Shown here one piece after another: positions 33,621 to 33,668 of a DNA stretch of 33,668 nt; within the stretch, counting starts at the first letter, position 1; each line of letters starts with the position of its first letter. This DNA comes from Candidatus Delongbacteria bacterium (lineage in GTDB: Bacteria; UBA4055). The translations under genes were made by a program, and so were the position numbers. The stretch lies in contig JAFGVM010000020.1 of NCBI GenBank assembly GCA_016937995.1, positions 1-33,668 of the forward strand, read 5' to 3'. Below the pieces are notes generated by a model, which was given only the letters and a program-made list of their open reading frames with translations, was not told where the DNA came from and ran no database searches.

Positions 33621-33668
33621 TTAAGTATGAGATTATAAATGATCTCAGGGCTCGATTTACTATTGAGA
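33590..33668 (+). CDS. IS3-family transposase OrfB, N-terminal start (partial, by -1 frameshift)
   Basis: In the -1 frame from the slippery site, the sequence is open to the window edge and reads ...AKRIVKYEIINDLRARFTIE, similar to the opening of OrfB in IS3 elements (KYxFIxxxRxxFxVxxMC). No independent ATG is seen in this frame near the site, so expression as an OrfAB fusion by frameshifting is likely. The DDE catalytic core would lie beyond the window. Confidence 0.75.

Larger units (their letters stand above)
33277..33668 (+). mobile_element. IS3-family insertion sequence, left end (partial)
   Basis: The element probably starts at TGGACAAAATGCTAAGACCA (33277 on), beginning with the TG dinucleotide common to IS3 ends. 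It contains orfA, a -1 frameshift site and the start of orfB, and runs off the window. It lies directly inside the IS30 remnant. The boundary is inferred from where IS30 homology stops. Confidence 0.78.

Overview
The window is AT-rich DNA from a Gram-negative bacterium, most likely of the FCB superphylum (Cloacimonadota or Delongbacteria-like; this is inference). Two secreted proteins end in a type IX secretion (T9SS) sorting tail built around NYPNPFNPVT. There is also a type IV-pilin-like protein, a lipoprotein with an acidic run after the lipobox cysteine, and a MEMO-family protein. Recognisable promoters are TTGACA/TATAAT-like with 17-base spacers, not the TTTG/TAnnTTTG type of Bacteroidetes proper. 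No rRNA, CRISPR array or prophage was seen.

Layout: (1) 0-4.4 kb, plus strand: MBL-fold hydrolase, PepD-type dipeptidase and a two-gene ABC-2 exporter. (2) 4.4-8.4 kb: a short unknown gene, a PilZ c-di-GMP receptor, a convergent pilin-like protein, then a TPR protein followed by a 490-residue single-span membrane protein of unknown function. (3) 8.5-21.1 kb: the core gene-expression cluster tRNA-Thr(TGT), tRNA-Tyr, tRNA-Gly, hairpin, tRNA-Thr(GGT), rpmG, tRNA-Trp, secE, nusG, rplK, rplA, rplJ, rplL, two hairpins, rpoB, rpoC. The tRNA order is that of the E. coli thrU-tyrU-glyT-thrT-tufB cluster, but tuf is absent. A bidirectional terminator closes rpoC against the convergent FtsK gene. (4) 21.1-24.2 kb, minus strand: amrB then ftsK. 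(5) 24.4-30.1 kb, plus strand: M6-family metalloprotease with sorting tail, deoC, and a 715-residue secreted protein with sorting tail. (6) 30.2-33.0 kb, minus strand: Ig-like lipoprotein, SpoU/TrmH methyltransferase, MazG. (7) 33.1-33.7 kb: an IS30-family transposase remnant cut by an IS3-family element that runs off the window.

Most of the window is well-known housekeeping. The unusual parts are the tuf-less tRNA/rpmG arrangement, the two hairpins between rplL and rpoB, a series of intergenic palindromes at 27.8-32.2 kb (two of them related with a compensatory base-pair change), the nested IS elements with a readable -1 frameshift signal, and the TPR/membrane-protein pair of unknown function. 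I did not find strong evidence for a wholly new defence or metabolic system.
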